A stretch of 64,000 nucleotides of DNA from the NCBI GenBank assembly GCA_003194525.1, contig NBIV01000041.1, forward strand, positions 62,001-126,000. Reading direction: 5' to 3'. The number at the start of each line of letters is the position of its first letter. Position 1 is the stretch's first letter. This DNA is from Gracilariopsis chorda (Eukaryota > Rhodophyta > Florideophyceae > Gracilariales > Gracilariaceae). A model generated the notes under the pieces. That model had not been told where the DNA came from and ran no database searches. It was given only the letters and a program-made list of their open reading frames with translations. Shown here one piece after another: positions 62,670-64,000 of this stretch. Position numbers and translations under genes: made by a program.

Positions 62670-63956
62670 TCACCGCCGTGAGCTGCCATTTGTCATGGCT
62701 CGTTGCGCATTATCATTTCCCTGGTATGGCGTTTGTACAGACTTTGCCTCCTCGACATGCCGCAGTCGTTGTGACTTGAGCTCCCTCACATACCCGTTTT
62801 GTTGCTCATCATCACCTAAACTGCGTGGTCTCTTCGACCTCACATCGGTCACCGCAGAGTACTTGAGGTGGCTCTGGTTGCACCGCTGCAGATCATGGTT
62901 CACATGAAGCGGCACCCGACTCTTGTGGTAATGCTCCTGTCTCTCTGGCACTAAACCGTTCACCACCTGTGGCTTGTTATCCGCTTGCAGGTACATGGAT
63001 TGATGGAACATAGCCTTGGGTTGCTCACTTTGAGAGTAAGAATTGCACGTCTCCAAATCTGTTGTAGCAACATCGCTACCCACATCCTTAGGTCGTTCCG
63101 ACTCGTGCAAATTTCCGTTACGCATAATAATACCCTCTGAAGATCCTCGGGGACCGCCATTGAGAATCCGAATCTGCGGCTTCTGCATAGCGCGCCCCCT
63201 GCGTACAACCGCTCCACTAGGCTTTGAAATCAGTTGGTTGATAGACGTTCTCCGTTTCGGAGAGCTCCCGCCAGAGTTGAACGAAACTGGATCGGTCCGT
63301 GAAGTATCTCTCTTGGATAGATTCGTTCGATTTCCATCATGATTTCCATCATGATTTCCATCATACCCACTGCCATCATTACTGGACTTGGGGTCATCAT
63401 CCCCATCTCCAGTATCACTGTTTTCTAAACTATTTCCAGTGCCACTTCCACCAGAAGTAGAGCCGATTCCCACATCACTCGATGCAAGCCGATGACCGCT
63501 AGCAGAAAAGGCTCCACCAACAGCAGCAGCGACATCACTGCCATTCGACGATCGTGCCGAAGTCCTCTGCGGATCTGGCGGTGCGACCCGATTGCGCTCA
63601 GTTTCCGACTGCAGAACGGGCGGACTTTCTCCTCGTCGTTGAGGTGAAGCACCACTCGTTCCATGGTACTTGTTCACAAGTGCATTCTTCCTGGCTTCCG
63701 AGTTGAGCGCGTCGACAATGGAAGGCGAATCAGCGAGTACGCTGAGCTTGCCGTGCTGGCGCGGCGGGAGAACCGGTACAGCATCACCAGCGTGATTAGT
63801 GGGGGCTTGCTCATGGGGGATGGTAGGGGTAGGAGAGGAAGGCTGCGAACACTTGCGAGCGCGAACAACCTTTGCACGGTGTGCGCGACGTGCAGCGGCG
63901 GCAGTAGCCCAGCCAGCGGCGGGTTGACGCGAAGGCAAAGCGTCTCTTGAGATCAT
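62670..63956 (-). CDS. Disordered protein, possibly 5'-incomplete
   Basis: Minus-strand frame open from the window edge to the stop at 62670; first ATG at 63956 (MISRDALPSRQPAAG), giving 428 residues. Rich in Ser, Gly, Asn, Asp and Arg. An Asn/Asp-rich repeat of GNHD units (about residues 200-212) reflects a 12-bp DNA repeat at 63331-63364. Basic patches (SPKRRTS, RSKRPRS) might be nuclear signals. No domain recognised; the true start may lie beyond the window. It is in line with the DUF3067 and p24 genes on the same strand. Confidence 0.5.
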   Translation of the reverse strand: MISRDALPSRQPAAGWATAAAARRAHRAKVVRARKCSQPSSPTPTIPHEQAPTNHAGDAVPVLPPRQHGKLSVLADSPSIVDALNSEARKNALVNKYHGTSGASPQRRGESPPVLQSETERNRVAPPDPQRTSARSSNGSDVAAAVGGAFSASGHRLASSDVGIGSTSGGSGTGNSLENSDTGDGDDDPKSSNDGSGYDGNHDGNHDGNRTNLSKRDTSRTDPVSFNSGGSSPKRRTSINQLISKPSGAVVRRGRAMQKPQIRILNGGPRGSSEGIIMRNGNLHESERPKDVGSDVATTDLETCNSYSQSEQPKAMFHQSMYLQADNKPQVVNGLVPERQEHYHKSRVPLHVNHDLQRCNQSHLKYSAVTDVRSKRPRSLGDDEQQNGYVRELKSQRLRHVEEAKSVQTPYQGNDNAQRAMTNGSSRR

Positions 63957-64000
63957 ATCAACGCAATTGGACAAGACGTGAAGCGAATTGGTAGAGGCGG

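Overview
The window looks like nuclear DNA of a photosynthetic eukaryote with a repeat-rich genome, most plausibly a red alga (the lineage is inference). The evidence is a PrimPol gene, a p24 cargo-receptor gene split by three short GT-AG introns, and a plastid-type DUF3067 gene split by two introns, with TACTAAC-like branch sites. Between these host genes lies about 57 kb of mobile DNA nested several layers deep.

Layout. 1-1.4 kb: PrimPol. 1.65-2.66 kb: 5'-truncated LINE carrying an RNase H domain and flanked by a target-site duplication. 2.8-3.3 kb: perfect 227-bp tandem duplication. 3.46-16.06 kb: PIF/Harbinger element with recognisable terminal inverted repeats and a decayed transposase. 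It is interrupted at 4217-12317 by a head-to-tail array of four Helitrons, one of which keeps an intact 1805-residue Rep/helicase gene. 16.07-18.28 kb: AT-rich insert bounded by TTAA and short inverted repeats. 18.3-26.5 kb: broken C2H2 zinc-finger gene, DDE_1 transposase pseudogene, and copia and gypsy fragments.

26.8-47.9 kb: an old gypsy chromovirus (element B). Its gag is interrupted by a complete younger relative (element A, 28268-39921, LTRs about 98% identical), and again by a 419-bp CACTA-like MITE. A solo LTR sits in its integrase, and a copia element (47.9-50.5 kb) abuts its 3' part. Elements A and B share three unusual traits: a long antisense ORF downstream of the chromodomain, a GGRAAAC slippery site exactly at the gag stop, and an amber codon at the same place in gag.

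50.5-59 kb: mostly decayed DNA with a transposase pseudogene whose C-terminal part resembles a YqaJ-type nuclease. 59-64 kb: gene-dense minus-strand host DNA (p24, DUF3067 and a disordered protein running to or past the window edge).

How parts interact. The Helitron Rep/helicase can explain mobilisation of the three non-autonomous copies beside it. The Harbinger transposase and the Myb-like ORF are the two usual genes of one element. Gag-Pol of element A would be made by -1 frameshifting, and the antisense ORF would need a promoter reading leftward out of the 3' LTR. Strongest candidates for something undescribed: the conserved antisense ORF of the chromovirus family, the Helitron concatemer with CTTG ends, and the transposase-nuclease fusion.
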